This document shows, piece after piece, positions 33,930 to 42,249 of a stretch of 49,519 nucleotides of DNA (the first letter of the stretch is position 1; every line of letters starts with the position of its first letter). The stretch is taken from NCBI GenBank assembly GCA_937951345.1, contig CALFCF010000033.1, positions 1 to 49,519 on the forward strand, given 5' to 3'. The position numbers and the translations under genes are program-made. The stretch comes from an uncultured Granulosicoccaceae bacterium (GTDB lineage: Bacteria > Pseudomonadota > Gammaproteobacteria > Granulosicoccales > Granulosicoccaceae). The notes under the pieces were generated by a model. It saw only the letters and a list, made by a program, of their open reading frames with translations, did no database searches and was not told where the DNA came from.

Positions 33930-33947
33930 TTTACGAAACACAGGAAT

Positions 33948-34037
33948 ATGTACGCAGAAGTCGACATCGGCGAACTGAAAATTTTAAAATCTGACAGGTT
34001 ATTTACTGTCCTAATTAATCACAAGGTGATGAAATGA
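33948..34037 (+). CDS. Possible 29-residue leader peptide
   Basis: A short frame opens at ATG 33948 after AGGA and ends at a TGA overlapping the next gene's ATG (ATGA). That arrangement would let its translation couple to the 53-residue gene. The peptide shows no recognisable domain and could be chance, since the support is only the ribosome site and the overlap. Confidence 0.3.
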   Translation: MYAEVDIGELKILKSDRLFTVLINHKVMK

Positions 34038-34195
34038 GCGAATCAACGAACGAACGCCCGGAAGTACCCGAAGGTGAATCCGCCTATCTGAAAACGCGCC
34101 AGATGAAGCCTAACGAAAAAGGCTTTGTTGGCTACGAAACGATCTGGGAAACCTTCCAAGAGGAAAAGGAATACGAAATACCCAAGAAACCATAA
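34034..34195 (+). CDS. Small acidic 53-residue protein
   Basis: A 53-codon frame with AAGGTG about 7 bases before its ATG. The product is hydrophilic and rich in Glu, Lys and Pro, starting MSESTNERPEVPEGES and ending EIPKKP, with aromatic residues (Tyr, Phe, Trp) in the middle. There is no membrane segment and no cysteine, so it is not a toxin-like or redox peptide by eye. It closes the same-strand gene group that follows aprMBA and overlaps a 29-codon frame by ATGA. I do not recognise a family. It could bind one of the neighbouring proteins. Confidence 0.6.
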   Translation: MSESTNERPEVPEGESAYLKTRQMKPNEKGFVGYETIWETFQEEKEYEIPKKP

Positions 34196-34772
34196 GCTGC
34201 CTCGCATTAACTTTTTGGTAATGTTTTTGTAATCTCGTGTTTTGACTATCTGAAACCAGGCTTTGCATATCAAGTTGTGCACTAGCTTGTGAAAGTAACA
34301 CTGGTGAAAGGAATTCACTGTTTTTCCGGCGACCCAATGCTCAAATTGTCAGCCGTTTCTCAACCGGTCAACACTGAATCGATCATTGCAGATCAATCAG
34401 TTCGACCGGTTGAACCATTCCCACCCGACGTACATCTCATTTTTGCTGACGCCATTCAAAGCGTTGTTATAACTGCATCACGATTCCTTCTGGGTCCGCG
34501 CACACAATCGAAACCCCGGCGCCAACCATGCCGCCAAATACTCGACGCTCATCTTGTATAAGTTGCACTAATCGTTGTCTTCTTCATAAAGATAGTGAGC
34601 TTAATGTTTGCTGAATATGCAGTGCTACTTGCATATAGCGTTACTTCTTCTCGAAATTGCAATAATTTCTACTACACTCAGTTTACGAGTCAGAAACCTG
34701 TCAGGGTTTGTCATCGTTGAGCAAGCATCTATGTCGTATGTTTAGTGCGTACTCAAATTAATTTGTGTAGAT
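34196..34772. other. Spacer with a gene relic
   Basis: 577 bp with no intact gene. A plus-strand open frame of 90 codons (34289-34561) overlaps the VOC relic on the other strand and shows no family likeness. The last 190 bp are A/T-rich and should contain the promoter of the glycosyltransferase gene, but no hexamer pair is convincing. Confidence 0.5.
34467..34583 (-). pseudogene. C-terminal relic of a VOC/glyoxalase-family gene
   Basis: The minus strand is open for 38 codons between two stops and has no start. It reads like the end of a VOC-fold protein, with RRVFGGMVGAGVSIVCADPEG followed by a short hydrophobic end; the ADPEG step before a final strand is the usual last beta-strand turn of glyoxalase-like domains. 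Nothing upstream continues it in any frame. It is best read as a decayed remnant of a gene once present here. Confidence 0.55.
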
Positions 34773-35744
34773 ATGAAACTGTTTCTGACTTCAGCCTATG
34801 ATTCACACGAGTCACTCGACAGGCTGACAAAACTTGCATCACTGGATCGCGTTGGCAAACACGCGGTTTGTCATTCACCGCGTGAAGCTGACGCGATTCT
34901 GTTTGTCGAAGACGCACACTTCAACGACTACCTGTACCGACGCGTGCGAAAGCACACGCTTGTGAGTCAATACCGCGAAAAAACATTTATCTACACAGAG
35001 GCAGATAAACCGTTTCATGTGTTGCCCGGGTTGTATTGCAGTATGCCCAAAGGCCGGTTCCGGTACGACCAACATATCTCATTTCCTGTGATTCGCTCGA
35101 TGAATAAATATGTGAAACACATAAGTTCCTGGAAAGTAGAGCAAGACTGGCCATTTTCTTTTGTCGGATCAATGAGTCACAAGCTAAGAAAATCCGTCTT
35201 GAAACTAGGGCATCTCAGTCCTGGCATTAGCGATACTTCAAATTTCGATTTCTGGCATGCGACACCACAGGAAAAAGCTGCACAAGGATTAATATTCGCA
35301 GAGAGTATGGCGCGAAGCCGTTTTATCCTATGCCCACGTGGAATAGGAACCACATCGCTTCGACCATATGAAGCCATGCAAGCGGCTCGGGCCCCTGTCA
35401 TCATTTCAGATCAATGGGTGCCACCATCTCAGGTAAACTGGGATTTCGCAATATTCGTAAAAGAATCCGAAATCAGCAGGATTCCCGAAATATTGACAAC
35501 GTTCCATGATGAAGCTGCTGAACGGGGTAAAGCAGCGCGAGCTGCATGGGAAAAGGTGTACGCGCCCGATGTTCTATTCGATACAACTGCAACATCAATT
35601 GGTGAATTGCTTAAAACCAGATCGAGCCGGAACCACTCTAATCTGACGCAATTCGCACAAGCAAGTGTTGAAAAAGTGGTTACTTCTGTCGAGATGAAGT
35701 TACGTAGTAAAGTTCAAATGTACAGAAATCTAACCACCAGCTAA
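34773..35744 (+). CDS. Exostosin-like glycosyltransferase (GT47-type)
   Basis: 323 residues. The middle-to-late block RFILCPRGIGTTSLRPYEAMQ followed by APVIISDQWVPP near 185-220 is the exostosin (GT47-like) signature: a nucleotide-sugar-binding stretch and a conserved Pro-rich loop. No signal peptide or membrane anchor is seen, so it is cytosolic or loosely membrane-associated. Such proteins build surface glycans. No other glycan-assembly gene is adjacent, so it is an orphan. It converges with the exchanger gene, with 65 bp between them containing a tandem repeat. Its base composition looks richer in A/T than its neighbours, which fits a later arrival. Confidence 0.8.
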   Translation: MKLFLTSAYDSHESLDRLTKLASLDRVGKHAVCHSPREADAILFVEDAHFNDYLYRRVRKHTLVSQYREKTFIYTEADKPFHVLPGLYCSMPKGRFRYDQHISFPVIRSMNKYVKHISSWKVEQDWPFSFVGSMSHKLRKSVLKLGHLSPGISDTSNFDFWHATPQEKAAQGLIFAESMARSRFILCPRGIGTTSLRPYEAMQAARAPVIISDQWVPPSQVNWDFAIFVKESEISRIPEILTTFHDEAAERGKAARAAWEKVYAPDVLFDTTATSIGELLKTRSSRNHSNLTQFAQASVEKVVTSVEMKLRSKVQMYRNLTTS

Positions 35745-35747
35745 GTG

Positions 35748-35773
35748 TCACAATAGATAATCACAATAGATTA
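35748..35773. repeat. 13-bp tandem duplication
   Basis: TCACAATAGATAA (35748-35760) is followed directly by TCACAATAGATTA (35761-35773), one mismatch. It lies between two convergent genes. It may be a binding site pair or a replication slip. Confidence 0.6.
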
Positions 35774-35809
35774 TCGTGCACATTGCAGCGTGCCGGGTGC
35801 CCGGTGCGT

Positions 35810-36772
35810 CTATATAAAAAAAGATAGCACCACGAAACCAACATAGCAACTGACCAAGCACACACCAGCAACTCGGTTGGCGAACCGAGTTGCTAACATA
35901 ATTACCAAAGCAAGTGTGAACAATAAAACAGCTGTATTGGACAATTGTCCAATGTCAATGCTGGTCAACGGCCTTACCAAGGCGCTGAGACCAAGTACTA
36001 ACGTCAGGTTCATAATATTAGAACCTACAATGTTGCCCACCGCCAATTCGAACTCACGCCGAACAGCTGCTATCGCTGTCGCAGTGACCTCGGGTATTCC
36101 TGTTCCAAAGGCAGTGAGCGTAAGTGATATAACTGCTTCTGACACGCCAAGTGCACTTGCTATATCAACTGCTGCGAAGACGAGTAACTCCGCTCCGCCA
36201 ATTAACAAAGCAATACCGAGGATCAGCCACATCGCAGCCTTCCAATGCACAGACTTAACAGCATCGCCCGCCGGTTCTTTGGTGATAAGCTCCATCGACC
36301 CATCAGAACGATCAGAGAGGTTTCCATTTATGGAATCCCTGTAACCCAGCGCCGTAAACCCTACAGCCAGCAAAAATAAGAGTATCCCTTCAATTCGGCC
36401 GAGTGTGCCATCAAGTAGCAGTGCAACACTGGCTACAGTAACAAAAAGTAATATGGCGAGATCTCGCCGGTGTAAGGCAACTGATGACGGCATAGATGCA
36501 ATCAGCAATGCGATCCCAAGCGCAAGGCCGATGTTCACTATATTGGAGCCAATCACGTTGCCGGCAACGAGGTTGCCGTGATCTGACAGCGCCGAGCCAA
36601 TGCCGAAGGCTAGCTCAGGTGCACTAGTACCAATCCCCACTACAACCATCCCGACAAACATACGGGGCAGTCCCAGAAGTTCAGAGATTTTTCCAGCACC
36701 ATGCACCAGTGCATGCCCGCCAAGAAAAAGTAACCCGAAGGCCAGTAACATCCAGACAATTGAGAGAGTCAC
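35810..36772 (-). CDS. yrbG: Calcium/sodium antiporter (YrbG/CaCA family)
   Basis: 320 residues with about ten membrane helices in two inverted halves. The alpha-repeats are visible as GIGTSAPEL with GNVIGSNIVN in the first half and AFGTGIPEV with GNIVGSNIMN in the second. The Glu in each repeat holds the Ca2+. The second repeat has Gly where most members have Ser after GT, a mild change. The family exports Ca2+ in exchange for Na+ or H+. It lies downstream of the CNNM/CBS gene on the same strand with 66 bp between them, so the two ion-handling genes may be an operon. Confidence 0.93.
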   Translation of the reverse strand: MTLSIVWMLLAFGLLFLGGHALVHGAGKISELLGLPRMFVGMVVVGIGTSAPELAFGIGSALSDHGNLVAGNVIGSNIVNIGLALGIALLIASMPSSVALHRRDLAILLFVTVASVALLLDGTLGRIEGILLFLLAVGFTALGYRDSINGNLSDRSDGSMELITKEPAGDAVKSVHWKAAMWLILGIALLIGGAELLVFAAVDIASALGVSEAVISLTLTAFGTGIPEVTATAIAAVRREFELAVGNIVGSNIMNLTLVLGLSALVRPLTSIDIGQLSNTAVLLFTLALVIMLATRFANRVAGVCLVSCYVGFVVLSFFI

Positions 36773-36838
36773 GGTGAAAAAACGCTGATGATCAGAAGAG
36801 GTTTGAGAAAATTTTTACGAGCGGATGACCGATGGATT

Positions 36839-37921
36839 TTATACCGGATCGGATGAACCGTCGCTCGTATGCTCAAGCAAACCGAGACGCGTGGCGCGTT
36901 GTTCCCATTGTTTGCGGGCGAGTTTCTGCATATCTGTTGTACCGTCTACTTCATCCACTATTTCCATCCCCAGCAGGGTTTCAATGACATCTTCCATTGT
37001 GACAATTCCGGCCGATCCACCGAAATCATCAACCACTAAAGCGATGTGCGTACGATTTTCAGTGAAATGCGTGAACAAATTGGGGATTGGAAAAGCTTCT
37101 TCCACCGTCGTTAATTCACGTTTTAACGAGGAAAGCGCCTGTTCGCCTTTCTTGTCAATAAGTGCCGATAACAGGTCGTCCCGCATGATGTAGCCAGTAA
37201 CATTATCGATCGATCCGGTGAACACTGGTATACGGGAAAATTGCAGATTGGGATGACTCTCATGAAACGAAGACAACGTCTCTTTCTCATCAGCAGCAAC
37301 AACAACTGGACGCGGTGTCATGATATCTTTGGCTCTTACGCTGCGAAAACGCATAAGATTTTGCATCAAACTCGATTCGCGCTCGTCAAGCAGCCCTTCT
37401 CTCTGGCCCAGTTCCGCCATTGCTGTAAAGTCTGCACGGCTCAGTACACTCTTTCCTTTGTCTTTTTTTAACGACTTTGTGATGAGCTGACTTACTGCAA
37501 CCAATGGCGCAAGCACAAAGATAATTAATTTAAGTGTTTTAACAGTAAAGCCTGCAAGTTCCTGCCAGTAGTTGGCTCCTAACGTTTTAGGAATAATTTC
37601 AGAAAGTATCAGAATCGCCAGTGTCATTACGACAGGGATGATCAAGCTCGACACCAGCGAATCACCCCAGATCTTGACCGCCTGACTGCCGACACCAATG
37701 GCACCTACCGTGTGGGCAATCGTGTTCAAGGTCAGGATTGCTGCGAGTGGTCGGTCAATATTCTTTTGAAAATCGGTCAGAGCCTGCCCGACGACCGGGT
37801 TTTCCGTCTGCTGACGTTCTGCAAACGCAGGTGTAATACTCAGCAATACGGCTTCAAGGACAGAACACAAAAAGGAGGCAACGATGGAGACCAGAAAAAA
37901 TACAACCAGCAAAATGTACAT
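36839..37921 (-). CDS. CNNM-domain (DUF21) and CBS-pair membrane protein
   Basis: 360 residues. The first half (about 1-150) holds the DUF21/CNNM membrane domain with hydrophobic helices and the SEIIPKTLGA motif. A cytosolic CBS pair follows at about 195-330, with DIMTPRPVVV and DDFGGSAGIVTMEDVIETLLG as its landmarks. The CorC C-terminal domain present in longer relatives is missing. Members are often mis-named haemolysins; characterised ones transport or sense Mg2+ and Co2+. It is upstream of yrbG on the same strand. The start ATG follows no strong ribosome site. Confidence 0.9.
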   Translation of the reverse strand: MYILLVVFFLVSIVASFLCSVLEAVLLSITPAFAERQQTENPVVGQALTDFQKNIDRPLAAILTLNTIAHTVGAIGVGSQAVKIWGDSLVSSLIIPVVMTLAILILSEIIPKTLGANYWQELAGFTVKTLKLIIFVLAPLVAVSQLITKSLKKDKGKSVLSRADFTAMAELGQREGLLDERESSLMQNLMRFRSVRAKDIMTPRPVVVAADEKETLSSFHESHPNLQFSRIPVFTGSIDNVTGYIMRDDLLSALIDKKGEQALSSLKRELTTVEEAFPIPNLFTHFTENRTHIALVVDDFGGSAGIVTMEDVIETLLGMEIVDEVDGTTDMQKLARKQWEQRATRLGLLEHTSDGSSDPV

Positions 37922-38176
37922 AATCTCGAATGATTTCAGGTAGTCAAATGACCGATTACTATCAGTTTGTCGCGGACTCTATTTACAGAGTAGACGCGAA
38001 TCATGCCAACCACCACTTAAATGGTGCAATATTAAGTGGCAAGTTGGACCAGCGAAGACTGTATGCATGATACCGCTAAAGCAACTGCCCCGAGTTTGAG
38101 CACTTGAAGGATCACTGGGCACAGCGTCGGGAGCTTGCCCGGCAATTGACCAGCAGATAAACCGCCAAGCGGATGG

Positions 38177-38563
38177 TTAATCGTTCGCACCAACCGAAAG
38201 GGACCTGCTGCGCTCGGCAGTGCGTCTCGCAAGCAGTACCCCAAGCAGCAGGAGAAACGTCAGCATCAACCCCATACCTTCACGGACCGGCTCGATATTC
38301 CACCAGACTTCCTGGCGCCACCATCCGGGCTCCCGTGGCCAGTAGTAGACCACGAGAAATCCGGCTATTACCAGGCTAAACATAAACAGGACACGTGCGG
38401 TCGAGCGAAGAAGTAGCCGTGGCCGTATCGCTGCTATCGCGCACCAGAGCATCGCGCCAGCGTACACCACTGCCCAGTACACGCCGTCCGGATCATTCAT
38501 TTGAACACAGCAAAACCCCAGCAACATCAGTGCTGCGAAACCATTGAAAATGCGTGAAAACAT
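38177..38563 (-). CDS. TMEM220-like small membrane protein
   Basis: About 128 residues with four hydrophobic segments. The VQMNDPDGVYWAVVYAG block between the first two helices is the TMEM220 family hallmark. No function is known for the family. Translation is placed at MFSRIFNG (ATG 38563) because GAAGGGAA lies about 11 bases upstream; an earlier ATG at 38599 would add 12 polar residues. The 5' end is only about 69 bp from the divergent eboA start as given. Confidence 0.75.
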   Translation of the reverse strand: MFSRIFNGFAALMLLGFCCVQMNDPDGVYWAVVYAGAMLWCAIAAIRPRLLLRSTARVLFMFSLVIAGFLVVYYWPREPGWWRQEVWWNIEPVREGMGLMLTFLLLLGVLLARRTAERSRSLSVGAND

Positions 38564-38631
38564 CACAGTCGAATTCCCTTCAGGTGTTTGACCGTACAAC
38601 CGGGCAGAAGCATAGAACTAACAACGACAGC

Positions 38632-39678
38632 ATGTTCTTTGCCAGTGAGTACGCAGTGGCGAACTATACTCTGATGAATATCGGCAAAACCTGTAAATTA
38701 CTGTCAATGGATCGTTGTTTATCCCAGTATCCCACTGCACCTGAGAGCTCCGATCAAGCGCTGAAGAATGACTTTCAGACCGCGATCAGTGCGCTTGACG
38801 GCTGGATAACCCAACGACTGACAGCGCAAGACAATCGCTGGCTACAGGCATCTATTGATGACCTGCTAACGGACTACTCCGACAAACAGTTATATATCGC
38901 ACTCGGCAGGATTCCGCGTGTAATCGGTCGGCATGATTTTAATCTGTCAGCACAGGAAATTGAGCAGGCGGATTCACTTCGGCCGGGCTGGTACCCCGCA
39001 CGCTGGACTTTAGCAGGTGCTGCACGGACCGTGTTACTTGCGAAACTCAGCCACGCTGATCGACACCGGATGGATGACATCTACCCATCGCTGTGCCGCA
39101 CAGCGGACTACAACGAGTTAATCGATCTGTACTCGTCGTTGTCGGTTATTTCGCCCAGCGAAAAGTTAACAACGCAGGCAGCTGATGGCCTCCGAACCAA
39201 CACCCGCGCCGTTTTTGAGTCAATAGCACACCACAACCCCTACCCTGCAGAAAATTTTGATGAGCAACGCTGGAACCATATGGTATTAAAAGCGCTGTTT
39301 ATTGACAGCACGCTCGGCCCGATAATTGGTCTTGATTCGCGCAGGAATAAAAACCTGGCCGACATGCTTTACGACTACGCCAAAGAACGACGAGCCGCAG
39401 GACGCACAGTCAGTGCAGAGCTCTGGCGCTGTGTCGGTCCGTTTGCAACCGGTGAACTGTTGAGCGAACTTACCCGGGTGTTGCGATCTGATAACAACAA
39501 CGAACAAATGGCAGCGGCACTTGCAGTATCAGAAAGCCCGGATCAGCATGCGTCCGAAATTTTGTCAAGCGCTCCCGAAATCGCCGAGTCGATTAGCTCC
39601 GGCAAACTGCAATGGCAATTTGATAAAGATTTGCCAGTACTTAACGAAACCACGATACAGGCAGGTTGTCAGTCATGA
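38632..39678 (+). CDS. eboA: EboA-family protein
   Basis: About 348 residues. The second half carries the recognisable EboA stretch: GLRTNTRAVFESIAHHNPYPAENFDE, then MVLKALF, GLDSRRNKNLADMLYDYAKERRAAGR and ELWRCVG. EboA is a helical protein of unknown biochemical role, first gene of the ebo (EDB) clusters. In cyanobacteria the cluster is needed to move a scytonemin precursor to the periplasm, and it also occurs in other bacteria. The start is uncertain: ATG 38632, ATG 38674 and GTG 38554 all lack a clear ribosome site, and 38554 would overlap the divergent TMEM220-like gene. The stop overlaps eboB by ATGA. Confidence 0.88.
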   Translation: MFFASEYAVANYTLMNIGKTCKLLSMDRCLSQYPTAPESSDQALKNDFQTAISALDGWITQRLTAQDNRWLQASIDDLLTDYSDKQLYIALGRIPRVIGRHDFNLSAQEIEQADSLRPGWYPARWTLAGAARTVLLAKLSHADRHRMDDIYPSLCRTADYNELIDLYSSLSVISPSEKLTTQAADGLRTNTRAVFESIAHHNPYPAENFDEQRWNHMVLKALFIDSTLGPIIGLDSRRNKNLADMLYDYAKERRAAGRTVSAELWRCVGPFATGELLSELTRVLRSDNNNEQMAAALAVSESPDQHASEILSSAPEIAESISSGKLQWQFDKDLPVLNETTIQAGCQS

Positions 39679-40613
39679 TGTTTATAGACCCGCATGCGCA
39701 TATGATCTCGCGCACCACAGATGATTATCAGGCAATGGCTGCAGCCGGTGTTGTTGCCGTTATTGAACCGGCATTCTGGGTGGGGCAACCACGAACGCAT
39801 GTGGCTACCTACAGCGACTACCTCTCCGCGATCATCGGCTTCGAGAGATTTCGTGCCGGGCAGTTTGGTATCCGCCACTATTGCACTGTCGGTTTGAACT
39901 CCAAGGAATCCAACAATCAGGAGCTCGCCGAAGCCGTAATGGAAATTCTGCCACGCTTTGCATTAAAGGAAGGCGTAGTTGCGATTGGCGAAATTGGTTA
40001 CGACGAACAATCGGATCTGGAGGATCATTACTTTCGCGCGCAGCTGGAACTCGCGAAAGAACTCGCACTACCCGTTATGATTCACACGCCACATCGGGAT
40101 AAAAAACGCGGCACCACCCGATCCATGGATGTATGCGAAGAGCACGGTATGGATCCAACAAAAATCATAGTCGACCACAATAATGAAGAGACCGTCCGTG
40201 AAGTTCTCGATCGAGGTTACTGGGCTGCTTTTTCGATCTATCCGTCTACCAAAATGGGCAACGAACGCATGGTTGAAATTCTGAAAGCCTATGGTGGTGA
40301 TCGAATCATGGTGGATTCTGCATGTGACTGGGGAATTTCAGAACCGCTGGGTGTTGCCAAAACAGCAAAGCTTGCTTTACAACAGGGCATTACCGATTCA
40401 ATCGTCAAAAAAGTCTGTTATCAAAACGCCCTTGATGCCTATGGCCAAAGCGGACAAATGCGCGAAAGTGACTGGCTCAACCCAACCCCCATTGATCAGC
40501 GTACGCTTTACGAGGGCAACTCCATTCTGCGTGGTGGACGGGAAGCGTTGGTGGAATCAGATCTGGCAACACCAGCAGTCGAACGAAACGCTGATAACCT
40601 AATTATCAAATAG
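39675..40613 (+). CDS. eboB: TatD-family hydrolase EboB
   Basis: 312 residues, a TIM-barrel metal-dependent hydrolase. The metal sites are visible: Asp5-Pro-His7-Ala-His9, a GEIGYD Glu near 115, a HTPHR His near 140, VDHNN near 175 and VDSACDWG Asp near 220. Within ebo clusters the TatD-like gene directly follows eboA, as here, and no metabolic substrate is established. Translation begins at ATG 39675 in a 4-base overlap with the eboA stop; a TTG 9 bases earlier is less likely. It is followed 6 bases later by eboF. Confidence 0.88.
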   Translation: MMFIDPHAHMISRTTDDYQAMAAAGVVAVIEPAFWVGQPRTHVATYSDYLSAIIGFERFRAGQFGIRHYCTVGLNSKESNNQELAEAVMEILPRFALKEGVVAIGEIGYDEQSDLEDHYFRAQLELAKELALPVMIHTPHRDKKRGTTRSMDVCEEHGMDPTKIIVDHNNEETVREVLDRGYWAAFSIYPSTKMGNERMVEILKAYGGDRIMVDSACDWGISEPLGVAKTAKLALQQGITDSIVKKVCYQNALDAYGQSGQMRESDWLNPTPIDQRTLYEGNSILRGGREALVESDLATPAVERNADNLIIK

Positions 40614-40619
40614 CGATCA

Positions 40620-42011
40620 GTGAAACCGGTACTTGTCATCCTTGTCGTCGGGCTAAGTCCTTCACTACTCGGTGCACATACCCCGCATCTGAATCAATTG
40701 ATTCGCCGTGGCGGCATGCGTCCGATGAAAACAGTACTGCCAGCGGTGACTTGCACTGTGCAATCGACGTTGTTGACGGGTGAAACTCCCGCTGTCCATG
40801 GCGCTGTTGCAAATGGCTGGTATTTTCGTGACCTGTCTGAAGTCTGGTTATGGCGTCAGTCCAATCAATTGATTGGCGGCGAAAAGATCTGGCATGCCGC
40901 GCGCAGGATAAACCCTTCGTACACCACTGCAAAGATGTTCTGGTGGTACAACATGTACGCCGATGTCGAATGGAGCGCCACACCACGCCCGATGTACCCG
41001 GCCGACGGACGCAAGATTCCTGATCACTATGCCTGGCCTAAAGAACTACACGATGAGCTGGACAGCGCTTTCGGCCAGTTCCCACTTTTCAACTTCTGGG
41101 GCCCAACTGCAAATATAACCTCCAGTGAATGGATTAAGAATGCAACGTTGCACGTTATGCAGACACGCAACCCGACACTGACACTAACGTATTTACCGCA
41201 CCTGGATTACAACTTACAACGCCTCGGGCCGGATTTATCTCATCCCGACGTACAGCGTGACATTACCCAGGTTGATGCCTTGTGTGGTGAGCTGATTGCA
41301 GAGGCAGATAAAACGGGGCGGGAAATTGTTGTCGTATCTGAATACGGTATTACACCGGTCACCGATGCCATTCATATTAATCGCGAGCTACGACGCCACC
41401 AATTGCTTGAAGTGCGCGATGAAAACGGACACGAGCAGCTGGACGCAGGAGCATCCCGAGCGTTCGCTATTGCTGACCATCAACTCGCACATGTCTACGT
41501 GAAAAATTCAGACGACGTGAGTGTTGTAAAAGCGCAGCTGCAATCTATTGAAGGTATCGAACATGTGTATCAGGGTTCAGAACTTGCCGATGTCGGCCTC
41601 GATCATGCGCGTTCAGGAGAGTTAATAGCAGTGGCACACGCCAACCGCTGGTTCAGTTACTATTACTGGCTGGACGAAAATCGTGCACCTGACTACGCAC
41701 GCACCGTCGACATTCATCGTAAACCCGGATACGACCCGGTTGAACTGTTTTTAGATCCGGCACTAGCACTACCAAAGGTACGTATTGCGCGTAAACTTCT
41801 GGCGCGCAAACTCGGATTTAGAAATTTACTGGATGTAATCTCACCGTCAGCAACCCATCTTGTCAAAGGTTCGCATGGCAGACCCACAGACGACCCGGCC
41901 GACGGACCGTTGGTTATAAGTTCGCGGCAAGAGCTGCTGCCCGAATCAGAAAGTAGCGCCGTTGATGCAACACAATTCAAGTCACTGGTGCTCAAACACA
42001 GTTTTGAATAA
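40620..42011 (+). CDS. eboF: Alkaline phosphatase/nucleotide pyrophosphatase-family protein EboF
   Basis: 463 residues of the type I phosphodiesterase/nucleotide pyrophosphatase family. The N-terminal LVVGLSPSLLG stretch takes the metal-binding D-x-R/G place of the family, and PAVTCTVQSTLLTGE near 41-55 contains the Thr that acts as nucleophile. Later metal sites are seen as LPHLDYNLQRLGPD near 196-209, SEYG near 241 and ADHQLAHVY near 287. Start is GTG, 6 bases after eboB. In full ebo clusters this is the last gene. A polar Ser-rich tail ends the protein. No signal peptide is seen. A hairpin lies 10 bp past the stop. Confidence 0.85.
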   Translation: MKPVLVILVVGLSPSLLGAHTPHLNQLIRRGGMRPMKTVLPAVTCTVQSTLLTGETPAVHGAVANGWYFRDLSEVWLWRQSNQLIGGEKIWHAARRINPSYTTAKMFWWYNMYADVEWSATPRPMYPADGRKIPDHYAWPKELHDELDSAFGQFPLFNFWGPTANITSSEWIKNATLHVMQTRNPTLTLTYLPHLDYNLQRLGPDLSHPDVQRDITQVDALCGELIAEADKTGREIVVVSEYGITPVTDAIHINRELRRHQLLEVRDENGHEQLDAGASRAFAIADHQLAHVYVKNSDDVSVVKAQLQSIEGIEHVYQGSELADVGLDHARSGELIAVAHANRWFSYYYWLDENRAPDYARTVDIHRKPGYDPVELFLDPALALPKVRIARKLLARKLGFRNLLDVISPSATHLVKGSHGRPTDDPADGPLVISSRQELLPESESSAVDATQFKSLVLKHSFE

Positions 42012-42020
42012 CCCGCATCG

Positions 42021-42040
42021 CACGTCATTTTTATGACGTG
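42021..42040. terminator. Hairpin after eboF, terminator-like but without a clear U-tract
   Basis: CACGTCA (42021-42027) and TGACGTG (42034-42040) are perfect complements around a T-rich 6-base loop. The following ACTTTAACTC is only weakly T-rich, so it may be a poor terminator or a dyad site for the downstream gene. Confidence 0.4.
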
Positions 42041-42249
42041 ACTTTAACTCTATTGCGTGACAATCGCGTCAGACTTCATTACAGAGTTTGAGAAGTTACT
42101 GTGTCACCAATGAGTTTGCCTCATAATGCCCGCCGCAAACGCCGTAAAAGATTTGTCGCTTATAAATACTAATAACGGCTTTGCTGCATTGACAGCAGGA
42201 AGACTGTCAAAACGCACATCAATGGATCCGGAAATCAGTGGTGAGACAC

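Noticed and set aside
34289-34561. 90-codon plus-strand gene before the glycosyltransferase
   Set aside because: It lies opposite the VOC relic, which gives a better explanation, and its composition looks random.
35774-35822. Terminator between the glycosyltransferase and the exchanger
   Set aside because: CCGGG-tg-CCCGG has too small a loop and the T-run lies on the wrong side for both strands.
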